A stretch of 20,601 nucleotides of DNA from a virus: positions 1 through 20,601 of the IMG/VR virus record IMGVR_UViG_3300037805_000645; one strand, 5' to 3'. A program made the position numbers and the translations under genes. The notes below the pieces were generated by a model. It did not search any database. It was not told the DNA's origin and was given only the letters and a program-made list of their open reading frames with translations. This document shows, piece by piece, positions 1 through 7,333 of this stretch. Numbering within the stretch: position 1 is the stretch's first letter; the number at the start of each line of letters is the position of its first letter.

Positions 1-182
1 GTTTTAGCTTCAGATGCCCAAGCGAATTTATTAGAACCACCAAAAAGGTCTTCAAATTCAGCAGACAAACTCAGCGTACCACCACCGATTACTTTTAAGA
101 TACCGTAAGGTAAATTATCGGATCTTCTATATGGTGCCATTGAATGAATACCATATACAATCCTGTTAGTTGATAAAGCCAT
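1..182 (-). CDS. Probable major tail (tube) protein, N-terminal part
   Basis: This open frame begins at ATG 182 and runs off the left edge, so only about 60 residues are visible. It starts MALSTNRIVYG and contains a glycine-rich stretch (GGGTLSLSAEFEDLFGGSN) that resembles the opening of phage tail tube proteins, where a 'LFGGSN' segment before an aromatic residue is common. A strong Shine-Dalgarno (GGGAGG) lies just upstream, immediately after the stop of the preceding 55-residue gene. Its place after the gpG-like and tail-terminator-position genes also fits a tail tube or sheath gene. The family call rests on pattern and synteny only; the missing C-terminus would decide it. Confidence 0.5.
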   Translation of the reverse strand, partial: MALSTNRIVYGIHSMAPYRRSDNLPYGILKVIGGGTLSLSAEFEDLFGGSNKFAWASEAK

Positions 183-192
183 TAGGCCCTCC

Positions 193-360
193 CTAGATTA
201 CTTTTTCTGTTTTAAGATTAGGTAAATACTTAACCGGAACAGTTATTCTCTCACCTTTAACAAGCTTGATATCATCTTCATTACAGAAAATATGAAAATC
301 ACGCTTAGGTATGATCGAACCGTCAGGCTTCTTACTCACCTTCTTCTCGTCGTTGAACAT
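193..360 (-). CDS. Small conserved-position phage protein, 55 aa
   Basis: The reading frame starts at ATG 360 with an AAGGAG Shine-Dalgarno eight bases upstream and ends in TAG. The 55-residue product begins MFNDEKKVSKKPDGS and ends PNLKTEKVI. It is highly charged, with no membrane segment. It sits between the tail-terminator-position gene and the probable tail tube gene. That is the slot where Mu-like phages carry a tiny protein (gp38) before the sheath and tube genes, but I see no clear sequence match to that family. It is a real gene judging by its ribosome binding site and tight packing; its function is unknown and a virion assembly role is inferred from position alone. Confidence 0.7.
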   Translation of the reverse strand: MFNDEKKVSKKPDGSIIPKRDFHIFCNEDDIKLVKGERITVPVKYLPNLKTEKVI

Positions 361-372
361 TTCTGTACTCCT

Positions 373-882
373 TTATCTGGCTGTAATAGAAGCGGTTATT
401 TCAATACCAGATGATTGCAACGTCTTGTTACCTATGGCTACCGTCGTAGGAACTAAGACGTCTATTTTGAGCTTACCAAAACTGCGAATCGAATCGTAGT
501 TCTCCATGGCAACCTCTTGAAGTGCGCGGGTGTATCTTAATGATTTAAAAACATTTGATTTATATTTACTATCGCCAGTGTCAGGGATAACTGCCTCTAT
601 GAAAACCTTCATGACCTGTATGGCGTTATCCTCTTGCTGATCCTTTAAGTCTATAGCGTTTATGCCAAACACCATAAACTGCTTAGAACTCCACACCTGA
701 GGCAGGTGCTGCAAATACCAGAAGTCATCGCCCATGGTTTGTAATGTAAAGTCATCACGAGTCTCAGGCGTTAACGTACTCTTCTCTGTATTAATCTCAG
801 CTATCTTCGTATTCAAGTTGGCCTTGAATACCGTTTCTATATCTAATAAAAATCTTTCAACATCATATTTCGGATTAGACAC
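373..882 (-). CDS. Tail terminator-position protein (Mu gp37-like slot)
   Basis: This encodes 169 residues starting MSNPKYDVERFLLDIETVFK. The protein looks soluble, mixed alpha/beta, without signal peptide or membrane segment. It overlaps the upstream gpG-like gene by 8 bases, which suggests translational coupling in the late operon. In Mu-like phages the gene after gpG is gp37, a tail terminator or tail completion protein. The size and the pattern of an N-terminal helix followed by alternating strands are compatible with that class. I cannot recognise diagnostic residues, so the role is inferred from gene order. The gene itself is secure, since it fits the operon spacing exactly. Confidence 0.6.
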   Translation of the reverse strand: MSNPKYDVERFLLDIETVFKANLNTKIAEINTEKSTLTPETRDDFTLQTMGDDFWYLQHLPQVWSSKQFMVFGINAIDLKDQQEDNAIQVMKVFIEAVIPDTGDSKYKSNVFKSLRYTRALQEVAMENYDSIRSFGKLKIDVLVPTTVAIGNKTLQSSGIEITASITAR

Positions 883-1450
883 GTGCGCTCCCTGTTATTA
901 CTTGGTTTACATAGTCTACAACTATATTCGTCCAGGCTTCAAGCCTTCCTGAAACCACAGCGTCTTTCGCAAGCTCAGCAGGTCCGCCATCGATGAATAT
1001 CATCTTACGCTGTGGCAATACCTTACGAGGCCTATCTGACTGATGGTACTTCGCATGCTCTACATTAGTTCCCATAATCATTGTTTGACGACCAGCAAAG
1101 AACACAGACCCTGCTCCGCTTTTTGATATCAATGAAGCCTCAAGACCACCGTGACGCTTTAACATTGGATATATAAACCCAACCTCACGCTGTTTTTGAA
1201 ACTTCGCAGCGACACGCTTTGTAACAAGCCTACCCTTTAACCTAACCTTATCATTAGGGTTCATCCCACCATAATCAGGATATAAACCAGCTGATTTTAA
1301 AGCGAATATTTTCCTATTACCCTTATACCAATGGTTGCCTATTAACTGGAATGGAACGCGAAAATCATCCACATTCTCACCCAACTTCTGTAGAGCATCT
1401 GAGAACTCTTTATCGTTTTGTGGAATGAAAGATATTATAGGCTCAGCCAT
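875..1450 (-). CDS. Virion morphogenesis / tail completion protein, Mu gpG-like
   Basis: The 191-residue product begins MAEPIISFIPQNDKEF. It contains an early 'FQLIGNHWYKGNRKIFA' stretch and a late 'KYHQSDRPRKVLPQRKM' segment. These match the pattern of the phage virion morphogenesis (Mu gpG / tail completion) family, in which a basic C-terminal region with H-Q and RKxLP follows a variable middle. Family members act in joining tail to head. The start overlaps the stop of the upstream gp36-like gene in a TAATG arrangement, and the next gene overlaps by 8 bases. The gp36-gpG gene order is the Mu order. I am fairly confident in the family and less so in its exact role here. Confidence 0.75.
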   Translation of the reverse strand: MAEPIISFIPQNDKEFSDALQKLGENVDDFRVPFQLIGNHWYKGNRKIFALKSAGLYPDYGGMNPNDKVRLKGRLVTKRVAAKFQKQREVGFIYPMLKRHGGLEASLISKSGAGSVFFAGRQTMIMGTNVEHAKYHQSDRPRKVLPQRKMIFIDGGPAELAKDAVVSGRLEAWTNIVVDYVNQVITGSARV

Positions 1451-1938
1451 TACCAGTTGTTTCCACCTTTTTTAATAGTTACAGTTCCGGAGTTTGATTT
1501 AAACAAAGCCGCAGACTTAGGACTCTGCTCTTTAGGAGAAGCATCGGTTAAAGTAAAATCAGGATCTACCCACTCACAACATTCAGAATCCCATGTAGGT
1601 ATTAGGCTGTTTAAAGTTTTCAAAGCCTGAGCTCTAAGATTACCTTGCACATCTTGCTTTTTATCAGAGGTTTGATTTACAGACTCTAAAATCATCTTAA
1701 TATCATGAGCCACAAGTAGTTTAGAAATACGGCCAACAATAACAAGCGATGCCGTTCCAGTAATAGGAGTGGTATAAAAATCATTTAACTTCGCATCTAT
1801 AAAAGAATCATGCTCTAAAATTAACTCATCTACAGTCTCAGTTGTTACAGCAGTTTCAGTTTCAGGATCTCCCGTTGCCGCCTCAATCCGAATATCTCTA
1901 AACATCGTCTTAACTTTTGCTGAAGTTGTATAAGCCAC
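1450..1938 (-). CDS. Head-tail connector, Mu gp36-like (DUF1320)
   Basis: The 162-residue protein begins MAYTTSAKVKTMFRDI. It has the helical 'ETVDELILEHDSFIDAKLND' segment and a 'YTTPITG' turn, typical of gp36/DUF1320 proteins, which form an adaptor ring below the portal. A second helix (LVIVGRISKLLVAHDIKM) follows as expected. The tail past residue about 100 is longer than the core family and ends in a basic segment (TVTIKKGGNNW). Both ends share a TAATG stop-start overlap with neighbours, so the gene is part of a coupled late transcript. In Mu the gp36 gene lies close to the capsid gene; here about 5.4 kb of accessory genes separate them. Confidence 0.75.
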   Translation of the reverse strand: MAYTTSAKVKTMFRDIRIEAATGDPETETAVTTETVDELILEHDSFIDAKLNDFYTTPITGTASLVIVGRISKLLVAHDIKMILESVNQTSDKKQDVQGNLRAQALKTLNSLIPTWDSECCEWVDPDFTLTDASPKEQSPKSAALFKSNSGTVTIKKGGNNW

Positions 1939-2432
1939 TACTTCTCCCCCTTTGTAAGCTCTATATATAATCTATACGGAGTGTTTGCTTTATCCCTATC
2001 GTATTCAGGCCTAATCCTATCTGGCAGACCCTCTAAAGCTTCATGGCAAAGCATGTTATTAGTTGTATCTCCGAACGGCTCACCGTAGGGGATAGGTCTA
2101 TTAAATGAAAAAAGTAAAAACCCACGCCATGTTAACCAAAATAAATACATAAAATCGTAAGTTGATCCACGATATTTATATTTCATATTCTCGTATATCT
2201 TAGATTCATCTTCATCAGATTCTAATTCATAATACTTTGAAAAAATACGCTTACGCTTTTTGAAAAAATCCTCAATACTATCGTCTATGAAACCACGAAA
2301 AGACCAATGCAATATTCTATTATTTATAAGTATGCCGAAATGACCACATGGCTCCTCTAAAAAGTAACCAATGAAGTCGTTTTCTGTGCTTATTTTTTTC
2401 AAGAATAATGATCTAGTCCATATAAATGTCAT
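1938..2432 (-). CDS. Predicted permuted papain-like (YiiX/NlpC-related) protein
   Basis: This 164-residue protein carries the signature of circularly permuted papain-fold enzymes, where the histidine precedes the cysteine. His31 lies in 'CGHFGILINNRILHWS', followed by an F-x-x-R-x-x helix. A 'YRGSTYDFMYLF' segment sits at about residues 87-98, and Cys129 lies in 'MLCHEAL', comparable to the CSEL motif of YiiX/YebB-type proteins. Known relatives include amidases, peptidases and acyltransferases acting on cell wall or lipid substrates. There is no signal peptide. It lies between the gp36-like gene and the accessory virion block. A virion-associated wall- or lipid-acting enzyme is my inference; the catalytic pair is seen in the sequence, the substrate is unknown. 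Confidence 0.6.
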   Translation of the reverse strand: MTFIWTRSLFLKKISTENDFIGYFLEEPCGHFGILINNRILHWSFRGFIDDSIEDFFKKRKRIFSKYYELESDEDESKIYENMKYKYRGSTYDFMYLFWLTWRGFLLFSFNRPIPYGEPFGDTTNNMLCHEALEGLPDRIRPEYDRDKANTPYRLYIELTKGEK

Positions 2433-2434
2433 AA

Positions 2435-3295
2435 TTACGCCTTAAATATCTCAAAGATTGCCTGAAACCTATGCTGGTATCCGGGTTGATGTCTCATCAT
2501 AAATCTAATTCTATTTGTACCCAGGTTAGGTGGTAGATTAACAAAAACACCATTGGGCGGCATTACACCTGCATTATACAACATTGTACCATTAACACCT
2601 TTTAAGCCAACAGGGTCACGCGGGCTAACAAAACTCATAGCCATGCCACCATCTAAAACTGTAATTGGCGCTAAACCATAAGCACCCAAAGCAGGATCAA
2701 CGTCTAACATAAATCCCCACATATAAACTTCTGTTGTTGGTACTTCTTGGTGTGTAACAACCCCACTCATAATCATAAAATCAACGTTAGGCATAAATTT
2801 ATAGTCTGTTCTTATACATTTCGTATCAAGGTCAAGTTGTGTAGGGTTAACCATTAAGGTTTCGACACCATTTACATCTTCATAAAAATCACACGTAGAA
2901 AAACCAGTATCAAGATTTGCAGCATTCTTATCATGGATAGCACCATTAATTATTGATGTTGTAAACTCAATCTCATGTAGTCTTTGATAAAATCCATCAG
3001 GAGCATACTTAGTTGTAACTTTAATTCCAGCCGTATCACTATCTTTATCCATGATGTTAACATCTGTGGGAGCCTTAATAACTGGCACTGGGATACCGTC
3101 ATGTGCGCCAACCAAAGCTATCAATATTGTTTCTTCAGGAGCCGACAAGACTCCAGTAAATAATATTTCTAGAACATCAGAATCAGTGTTTATAGCATCT
3201 AATGCTGGTACGACCGCGCTTGCTGTAATTTCAGTAGTTAGCTTAGGCGTATCAACTGCGGCATTTAAAGTATCAGCAGCTATTGAAAATATCAT
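2435..3295 (-). CDS. Accessory virion protein sharing its N-terminal domain with the next gene upstream
   Basis: The 286-residue product opens with a domain of about 70 residues (MIFSIAADTLN ... LSAPEE ... AHDGIP). This clearly aligns with the start of the adjacent upstream gene at 3292-4020: shared S-I-A-x-D-T-L-N, EI-x-x-SA, ALD-x-x-N, DVL-x-I-x-F, LSA and AH-x-GI. The remaining 210 residues form a separate beta-rich-looking domain with 'MIMSGVVTHQEVP' and a C-terminal 'RIRFMMRHQPGYQHRFQ'. I do not recognise that domain. The gene overlaps its upstream neighbour by ATGA, and the Shine-Dalgarno lies inside that neighbour. Its position suggests a capsid- or tail-associated surface protein with an N-terminal anchor and a variable C-terminal part. 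Confidence 0.7.
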   Translation of the reverse strand: MIFSIAADTLNAAVDTPKLTTEITASAVVPALDAINTDSDVLEILFTGVLSAPEETILIALVGAHDGIPVPVIKAPTDVNIMDKDSDTAGIKVTTKYAPDGFYQRLHEIEFTTSIINGAIHDKNAANLDTGFSTCDFYEDVNGVETLMVNPTQLDLDTKCIRTDYKFMPNVDFMIMSGVVTHQEVPTTEVYMWGFMLDVDPALGAYGLAPITVLDGGMAMSFVSPRDPVGLKGVNGTMLYNAGVMPPNGVFVNLPPNLGTNRIRFMMRHQPGYQHRFQAIFEIFKA

Positions 3296-4020
3296 AAATC
3301 AACCCTCCATAATTCAATGCGCGCCCTTCTTATTTTAGCAGAGCCCCCACCATCGTCATTATATTGGATTTTAAAAGTATTCACTCCAGAGATAGATGTG
3401 AAATGTTTAAATCCACTTTGACTCATCCAATGATGCTTTTCAAATTCATCCACAGAGGTATGCTCTATTTGATGTAAAACGGTAACATCATTTTGAATCA
3501 ACTGATAATTAGCATCACTATCTGATGTGTACATTTCATAGCTAAATTGCATTCTATAATTTCCTGATGCTAAGGACGGTGTAGTTAAAGTGAGTTTAGT
3601 TTGATAACTTCCAGATGTAGTAGATGATTCACTTTCGCTTTCTGCATATTGATAATTAGCACCGAAATTATTGCCACTTCCTGCTGGTCCAGCTGGACCT
3701 ACTGCACCAGTATCTCCAGTATCCCCTTGAGGGCCTTGTACTGCACTTAAATTTATAACTTCTTCATTTGAATCTAAAATATGATATCTATTAATATCAG
3801 ATTTTGTATAAATTCCAGTATGGGCCGCAATCAAGGTATTTAAAGCCACTATATCAGAAGCTGATAATGCCTCTTTAAAGCCAATAGTTAAAACATCAGC
3901 GCTTCTATTTACATAATCAAGAGCTTTTGTTATCGCAGATGTTCTTATTTCACCTCTCAAAGCTGGGCCACTACAAACACCATTTAAAGTATCATTAGCT
4001 ATAGAATAAATATGAATCAT
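3292..4020 (-). CDS. Mosaic virion protein: shared anchor, collagen-like stalk, beta-sandwich-like tip
   Basis: I place the start at ATG 4020, with GGAGG a suitable distance upstream and a TAATG overlap with the previous gene; an in-frame TTG at 4035 would add five residues but bypasses the Shine-Dalgarno. The 242-residue protein has three parts. Residues 1-70 match the start of the next gene (2435-3295). Residues about 94-112 are collagen-like G-x-y triplets (GPQGDTGDTGAVGPAGPAG). The last 115 residues match the C-terminus of the previous gene (4020-4559), sharing STTS, G-x-Y, SGFxxFTSISG and the terminal IE(I/L)WRV. It is therefore a chimera bridging both neighbours. Collagen-like stalks trimerise in many phage fibres, so a short trimeric fibre is the likely form. 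Confidence 0.75.
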   Translation of the reverse strand: MIHIYSIANDTLNGVCSGPALRGEIRTSAITKALDYVNRSADVLTIGFKEALSASDIVALNTLIAAHTGIYTKSDINRYHILDSNEEVINLSAVQGPQGDTGDTGAVGPAGPAGSGNNFGANYQYAESESESSTTSGSYQTKLTLTTPSLASGNYRMQFSYEMYTSDSDANYQLIQNDVTVLHQIEHTSVDEFEKHHWMSQSGFKHFTSISGVNTFKIQYNDDGGGSAKIRRARIELWRVDL

Positions 4021-4559
4021 TAAGCAACCCTCCAAATTTCAATTTTAGTTTCCGACAACTCAACCTCATCCTCATCATTTGGAGAATTAAATTGAAGCTC
4101 AACCTGCAATGTTGTAGCCCCAGACAAAGTCACAGTAGTAAAACCAGTCCAAGAAAAGTCCTCATCCTCTTGTTTTTCACCATACTTTAAGTCAACCTCT
4201 ACATCAGTAGATCCGTCAAGTCTTACTCTCATGTTTAACCCACTTTCAGCTTTCTCGAACTTACAAAGAGTAAACCATTTTACAATGTATTTTCCCCCGT
4301 CCGTTAAACCTGAAAATGTATTATCTATTTTATCTGACCAATCATTTGAAGTTGTTGAATCATCCCCTAAAGACACGGCCTCATCATAATCTAATCCAAA
4401 TACACGGGCAGCTAGTTCATCTAACTGCCCCTGAGTTTCATCGGAGGTTAGTCCGTTTGTAGTAACTGCTGAAACATTAGACGCAGTTAGCTGGAGCTCC
4501 GTTTGCATATGAAGCTCCACACCGTCCTGTTCTAATAAAGCAACTTTAAAGTTAGGCAT
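4020..4559 (-). CDS. Accessory virion protein with shared C-terminal domain
   Basis: The 179-residue protein has a short N-terminal segment (MPNFKVALLEQDG) weakly resembling the start of the upstream 467-residue protein (MAQVKVLYINADG). A small helix with 'DETQGQLDELAARVF' follows. From about residue 65 it has a beta-rich domain (DSTTSNDWSDK, GGKYIVKWF, SWTGFTTVTLSGATTL, IEIWRVA) that aligns with the C-terminal domain of the downstream chimeric gene. The composition is acidic and Thr/Ser-rich, as in phage surface proteins. It overlaps the upstream gene by 8 bases and the downstream gene by a TAATG. Function is inferred as a minor fibre or head surface component; no enzymatic motif is visible. 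Confidence 0.65.
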   Translation of the reverse strand: MPNFKVALLEQDGVELHMQTELQLTASNVSAVTTNGLTSDETQGQLDELAARVFGLDYDEAVSLGDDSTTSNDWSDKIDNTFSGLTDGGKYIVKWFTLCKFEKAESGLNMRVRLDGSTDVEVDLKYGEKQEDEDFSWTGFTTVTLSGATTLQVELQFNSPNDEDEVELSETKIEIWRVA

Positions 4560-5955
4560 TTTTCTTAACAGGCCTTACTTCAACATGCATTTCGCCAGTA
4601 GCTGATAAAACACCAGCTTGCCAAACATGAGATGATGCTGCTGAAGGAATTGTAGCTGTTAAGCCAGAACCATCCCAGTAGATAGGATCGCCAACAGCAG
4701 GAGTTCCGCCAACTGTTAAACCAGTGACCTTAGTGTCGTTAGCTAACACCTTAACGGTTGCAGCAGCAGCTTCGGTAGTTAAAGCAATACCAATACCTCT
4801 ATGGTGAACTGTTAAGGTCCCATAAGGCAGAACTGTATTCGCAGCTGATATGTAAACTAAATCGCCCTTAGTAACTCCACCTGCTCCTACAGTATAATCC
4901 TGTCCTACATCAACTATTGCTGCGCCAAGCTGTTGTAAAGCATCTTCAACAAAGTCAGTGGTAAAGTAACCACCAGCATCTGCTATAGGCATATCCCCAG
5001 CACTTACTTGGCCTGCGCCTGTACCCCAGTCTATATGAGTATCGTCAATACCGTCAGCTAAAACACCAACCTGATTAGAACCGTTAATCTCAATAGATGT
5101 CCCGTCAACACCAACACTAAAAACACCTGAAGCTATTGAGATACCATTAGCTAAAGCCGCATCTGCAATTTGAACATCAGTACCAACTTTAGTTAAACCA
5201 GTAGAGGCAGTAGTTGCTTCGAGTAATTTTTGACTCCAACTTGCTCCACCCCAAAGATAATATGCAGTATTAGGCTCATCATCAGCACTATTCTTAGTAC
5301 CAACTGTAGGCGTAGTAGCGACCCATAATGTTCCGTTAAATTGAACTATATCACCAGCACTTGCACCATCCCAGTTTACATGAGGCGCTCCACCATCGTG
5401 AGATAGTATGTAAACGTCGTCTAAAACCTCAGTTGCAGGAATAGCTGTGTTATCCACAACATAATCTAATGCTGATTTTGGATACCACTCGCTCGTTAGC
5501 GTAATGTCATCAACATATTTCTTATCAACTAACTCTGTGTCAGCTGAAAACGTTGGATGAGAACTGTAAGACACTTTGCCTGTATAAGCTCTGGTTCCAT
5601 CTACTAATGAATATATTGTATGATCATCGTCACCGAGACCTAAAAGACTGCCATGGTCAATTGCTCCGACATTAATCATGTTATTATTAATTAATCCAGC
5701 AGCATCTAAAACTATAGGAGCACCAGCGGAACCCACACCTGCCGAACTATTCAAATGCTCACTCTCTTGAAAATAAACAGAATCATGAGTGTGCTCAGCA
5801 GAGCCATCCCCACCACCGATTAAGTTTCCTAACCTCGTATCCGTTAGCTCATTATTTGCAGTAAGAAGACTTGATACCTTAAAAGAATCAGCTGACTCAC
5901 TGTGTTCTTGCGGCAAACCATCCGCATTTATATATAATACTTTTACTTGTGCCAT
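4552..5955 (-). CDS. Tail-fibre/decoration-like virion protein, 467 aa
   Basis: The N-terminus (about 1-45) resembles that of the next gene. Around residues 53-160 there are typical phage fibre elements: 'EHTHDSVYF', 'DHGSLLGLGDDDHTIY', 'LVDGTRAYTG' and 'ELVDKKYVDD'. The middle is Gly/Ala/Thr/Asp-rich with beta-repeat character (TGLTKVGTDVQIADAALANG). The last 115 residues (VTKGDLVYIS ... GIGIALTTEAAAATVKV ... GDPIYWDGSGLT) look like a capsid decoration domain of the DUF2190 type, with the G-D-P-(I/L)-(Y/F) pattern shared with the gene at 6365-6802. A GGAGGGG Shine-Dalgarno precedes ATG 5955. It is probably a fibre or knob attached to the head or tail. The combination of fibre repeats with a decoration-type tail is notable. 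Confidence 0.65.
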   Translation of the reverse strand: MAQVKVLYINADGLPQEHSESADSFKVSSLLTANNELTDTRLGNLIGGGDGSAEHTHDSVYFQESEHLNSSAGVGSAGAPIVLDAAGLINNNMINVGAIDHGSLLGLGDDDHTIYSLVDGTRAYTGKVSYSSHPTFSADTELVDKKYVDDITLTSEWYPKSALDYVVDNTAIPATEVLDDVYILSHDGGAPHVNWDGASAGDIVQFNGTLWVATTPTVGTKNSADDEPNTAYYLWGGASWSQKLLEATTASTGLTKVGTDVQIADAALANGISIASGVFSVGVDGTSIEINGSNQVGVLADGIDDTHIDWGTGAGQVSAGDMPIADAGGYFTTDFVEDALQQLGAAIVDVGQDYTVGAGGVTKGDLVYISAANTVLPYGTLTVHHRGIGIALTTEAAAATVKVLANDTKVTGLTVGGTPAVGDPIYWDGSGLTATIPSAASSHVWQAGVLSATGEMHVEVRPVKKNA

Positions 5956-5975
5956 TGCTACCCCTCCATGGATAT

Positions 5976-6356
5976 TTAGTCTTTAATAATTTCGCCCGTA
6001 TCAGGATTGTACCCCATTGGCTCGTTTTCCGAAAGACCGTATTTTGGATTAATGCTTTTTTTATACTCAACATACTTATTCTTATACACTTCAAACCGAT
6101 CAGCTTTACCTTTAACCAGTTCTCTTTGAGATATAATTTTAGTCTTAAGCAATTCGTTCTCTAAGATCATATTTCTTAACGATTGCTCTTCTAAATTCAT
6201 ACCCATTTTTGCGATTAAAACATCTTTAGAAAAGGTTTCTAGCTTTATTAAATCATCAGCTTCAAGAGTACCTAATACCTTAGATATTTTTTTAACTACT
6301 TTCTTAGATACTTTCTTAACTACCTTTTTCTTCTTAACTCTTGTTGTTGTTGCCAT
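5976..6356 (-). CDS. Lysine-rich N-terminus plus coiled-coil protein
   Basis: The 126-residue protein starts with a very basic low-complexity segment (residues 6-26, repeats of KK, VVKK and SKK) similar in look to histone H1-like or DNA-binding tails. A long helical region at about 30-95 with heptad-like leucine and charge spacing (LEEQSLRNMILENELLKTK) follows. The C-terminus is short and polar (YNPDTGEIIKD). There is no membrane segment or signal peptide. It lies among virion genes, so it may be packaged or scaffold-like, and binding of packaged DNA through the basic tail is possible. The family is not recognised. The gene is supported by tight spacing in the late operon. Confidence 0.6.
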   Translation of the reverse strand: MATTTRVKKKKVVKKVSKKVVKKISKVLGTLEADDLIKLETFSKDVLIAKMGMNLEEQSLRNMILENELLKTKIISQRELVKGKADRFEVYKNKYVEYKKSINPKYGLSENEPMGYNPDTGEIIKD

Positions 6357-6364
6357 ATATTCCT

Positions 6365-6802
6365 TTATGCAATTACTGTTGGGTTAGTAGACTGGAATAA
6401 TATATCATTGCCACCTAATGATTTTCCAACAGGGACATGATAACCCGCTGTTCTCTTAACATTGGTAATACCACCATCTACATCTAAAAATAATGGATCA
6501 TTTAAATTAAACACGCTAAATATTGCGTCTGTCACAACGCCTAACAATATAACATCAACAGTTTCACCTATTGCAGCTCCTGCGTCAGCAATACCTAAAA
6601 CCATGGCGTTTTGTTTTGTACTGTCGCCTGTTGCAAGAGCAACGTGAGTTGTACTAAAAGCCCTTACTAATTCACTAGCAACAATAGCCTCTTGAGCTAT
6701 CCTTGTTATCTTTAATTTAGTTGCACTATCTACAACAGTAGACGTACTCGACGTATCTACGAAATCAAAATTACTAGTAAATGGATTAAACCGCCATCCC
6801 AT
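6365..6802 (-). CDS. Decoration-like virion protein, 145 aa
   Basis: It begins MGWRFNPFTSNFDFVDTS, a short tag (W-R-F-N-P-F-T-x-x-x-D) seen at the start of many phage fibre or surface proteins. The rest (VASELVRAFSTTHVALATG ... MVLGIADAGAAIGETVDVI ... NDPLFLDVDGGIT ... GYHVPVGKSLG) has the alternating strand pattern of capsid decoration proteins of the DUF2190 type, and parallels the C-terminal domain of the 467-residue protein. Its ATG shares the TAATG overlap with the gene before it. It is probably an outer-surface trimeric protein or a fibre base. The call rests on composition and strand pattern, not on a catalytic motif. Confidence 0.6.
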   Translation of the reverse strand: MGWRFNPFTSNFDFVDTSSTSTVVDSATKLKITRIAQEAIVASELVRAFSTTHVALATGDSTKQNAMVLGIADAGAAIGETVDVILLGVVTDAIFSVFNLNDPLFLDVDGGITNVKRTAGYHVPVGKSLGGNDILFQSTNPTVIA

Positions 6803-7089
6803 TACGTCTTCACCGCGCTAACTAGATTAGTTTTACTCGAACTCTGATATATCAATGTTACTACAGCAACCTGGCTTCCACTTAATCCACCCGTTAAAAA
6901 TGAATATATCTCAGATGTAGATGTCGGGTATGTTATTGCAACCGAATCGTAAGAAACCCCATGTAGCAATCCACCTATACCAGCGAGTTTTTCATGAGTA
7001 GCGAAATCATGAACACGCAAACGTTGTACAGTGCCGTCAGCAGCCTCTGCTAAAACCTTCCATGCTTTGACCTCGCCCAATAAACTCAT
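6802..7089 (-). CDS. Hypothetical virion-operon protein, 95 aa
   Basis: The product starts MSLLGEVKAWKVLAEAADG and ends NLVSAVKT. It is small and apparently beta-rich, with a Gly/Ser-rich centre (FLTGGLSGSQVAVVTLIY). It has no signal peptide or clear membrane helix. Its start overlaps the stop of the upstream 78-residue gene by ATGA, and its stop overlaps the next start by TAATG, so it is translationally coupled on both sides. I do not recognise the family. From its place directly before the decoration-like gene it could be a small virion surface or adaptor protein, but nothing in the sequence proves this. Confidence 0.6.
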   Translation of the reverse strand: MSLLGEVKAWKVLAEAADGTVQRLRVHDFATHEKLAGIGGLLHGVSYDSVAITYPTSTSEIYSFLTGGLSGSQVAVVTLIYQSSSKTNLVSAVKT

Positions 7090-7322
7090 TCAGATTTTTC
7101 ATCCTTAATCTCAATGTTAACAACTTCTTTTTTATGTTTATTATAATTATATTTCTCGACCTCAACCCAATGCTGAGTTCCTACCGACTCAAGATGCTCA
7201 ATGTCATCCTTGTCTATTTCAAAAACCTGCTTATCTCTTGTAACCATGTGCTTTCCAACACGCATAACCCGCCTTGGGATCTTGTTAACAAGGTTAGGCT
7301 TCACTCTCATAACTACTTTCAT
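7086..7322 (-). CDS. Small basic hypothetical protein, 78 aa
   Basis: I start the gene at ATG 7322, five bases after an AAGGAG Shine-Dalgarno; an in-frame GTG one codon earlier is too close to that site. The product (MKVVMRVKPNLVNKIPRR...) is basic in its first half and mixed-charge at its end (KEVVNIEIKDEKSE). The segment 'GKHMVTRDKQVFEIDKDDIEHLE' has the look of a small head-completion or adaptor protein that follows capsid genes in many phages, but there is no firm match. It is the first gene after the terminator downstream of the major capsid gene, so its level would be set by readthrough or by a promoter I cannot see. Confidence 0.6.
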   Translation of the reverse strand: MKVVMRVKPNLVNKIPRRVMRVGKHMVTRDKQVFEIDKDDIEHLESVGTQHWVEVEKYNYNKHKKEVVNIEIKDEKSE

Positions 7323-7333
7323 CACTACTCCTT

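Noticed and set aside
3051-3338. Plus-strand 95-codon frame opposite two virion genes
   Set aside because: It crosses the coupled junction of two minus-strand genes and has no Shine-Dalgarno; shadow frame.
4021-4035. Upstream TTG start for the mosaic fibre gene
   Set aside because: It would place the Shine-Dalgarno inside the coding frame; ATG 4020 has correct spacing and matches the start of its homologous neighbour.
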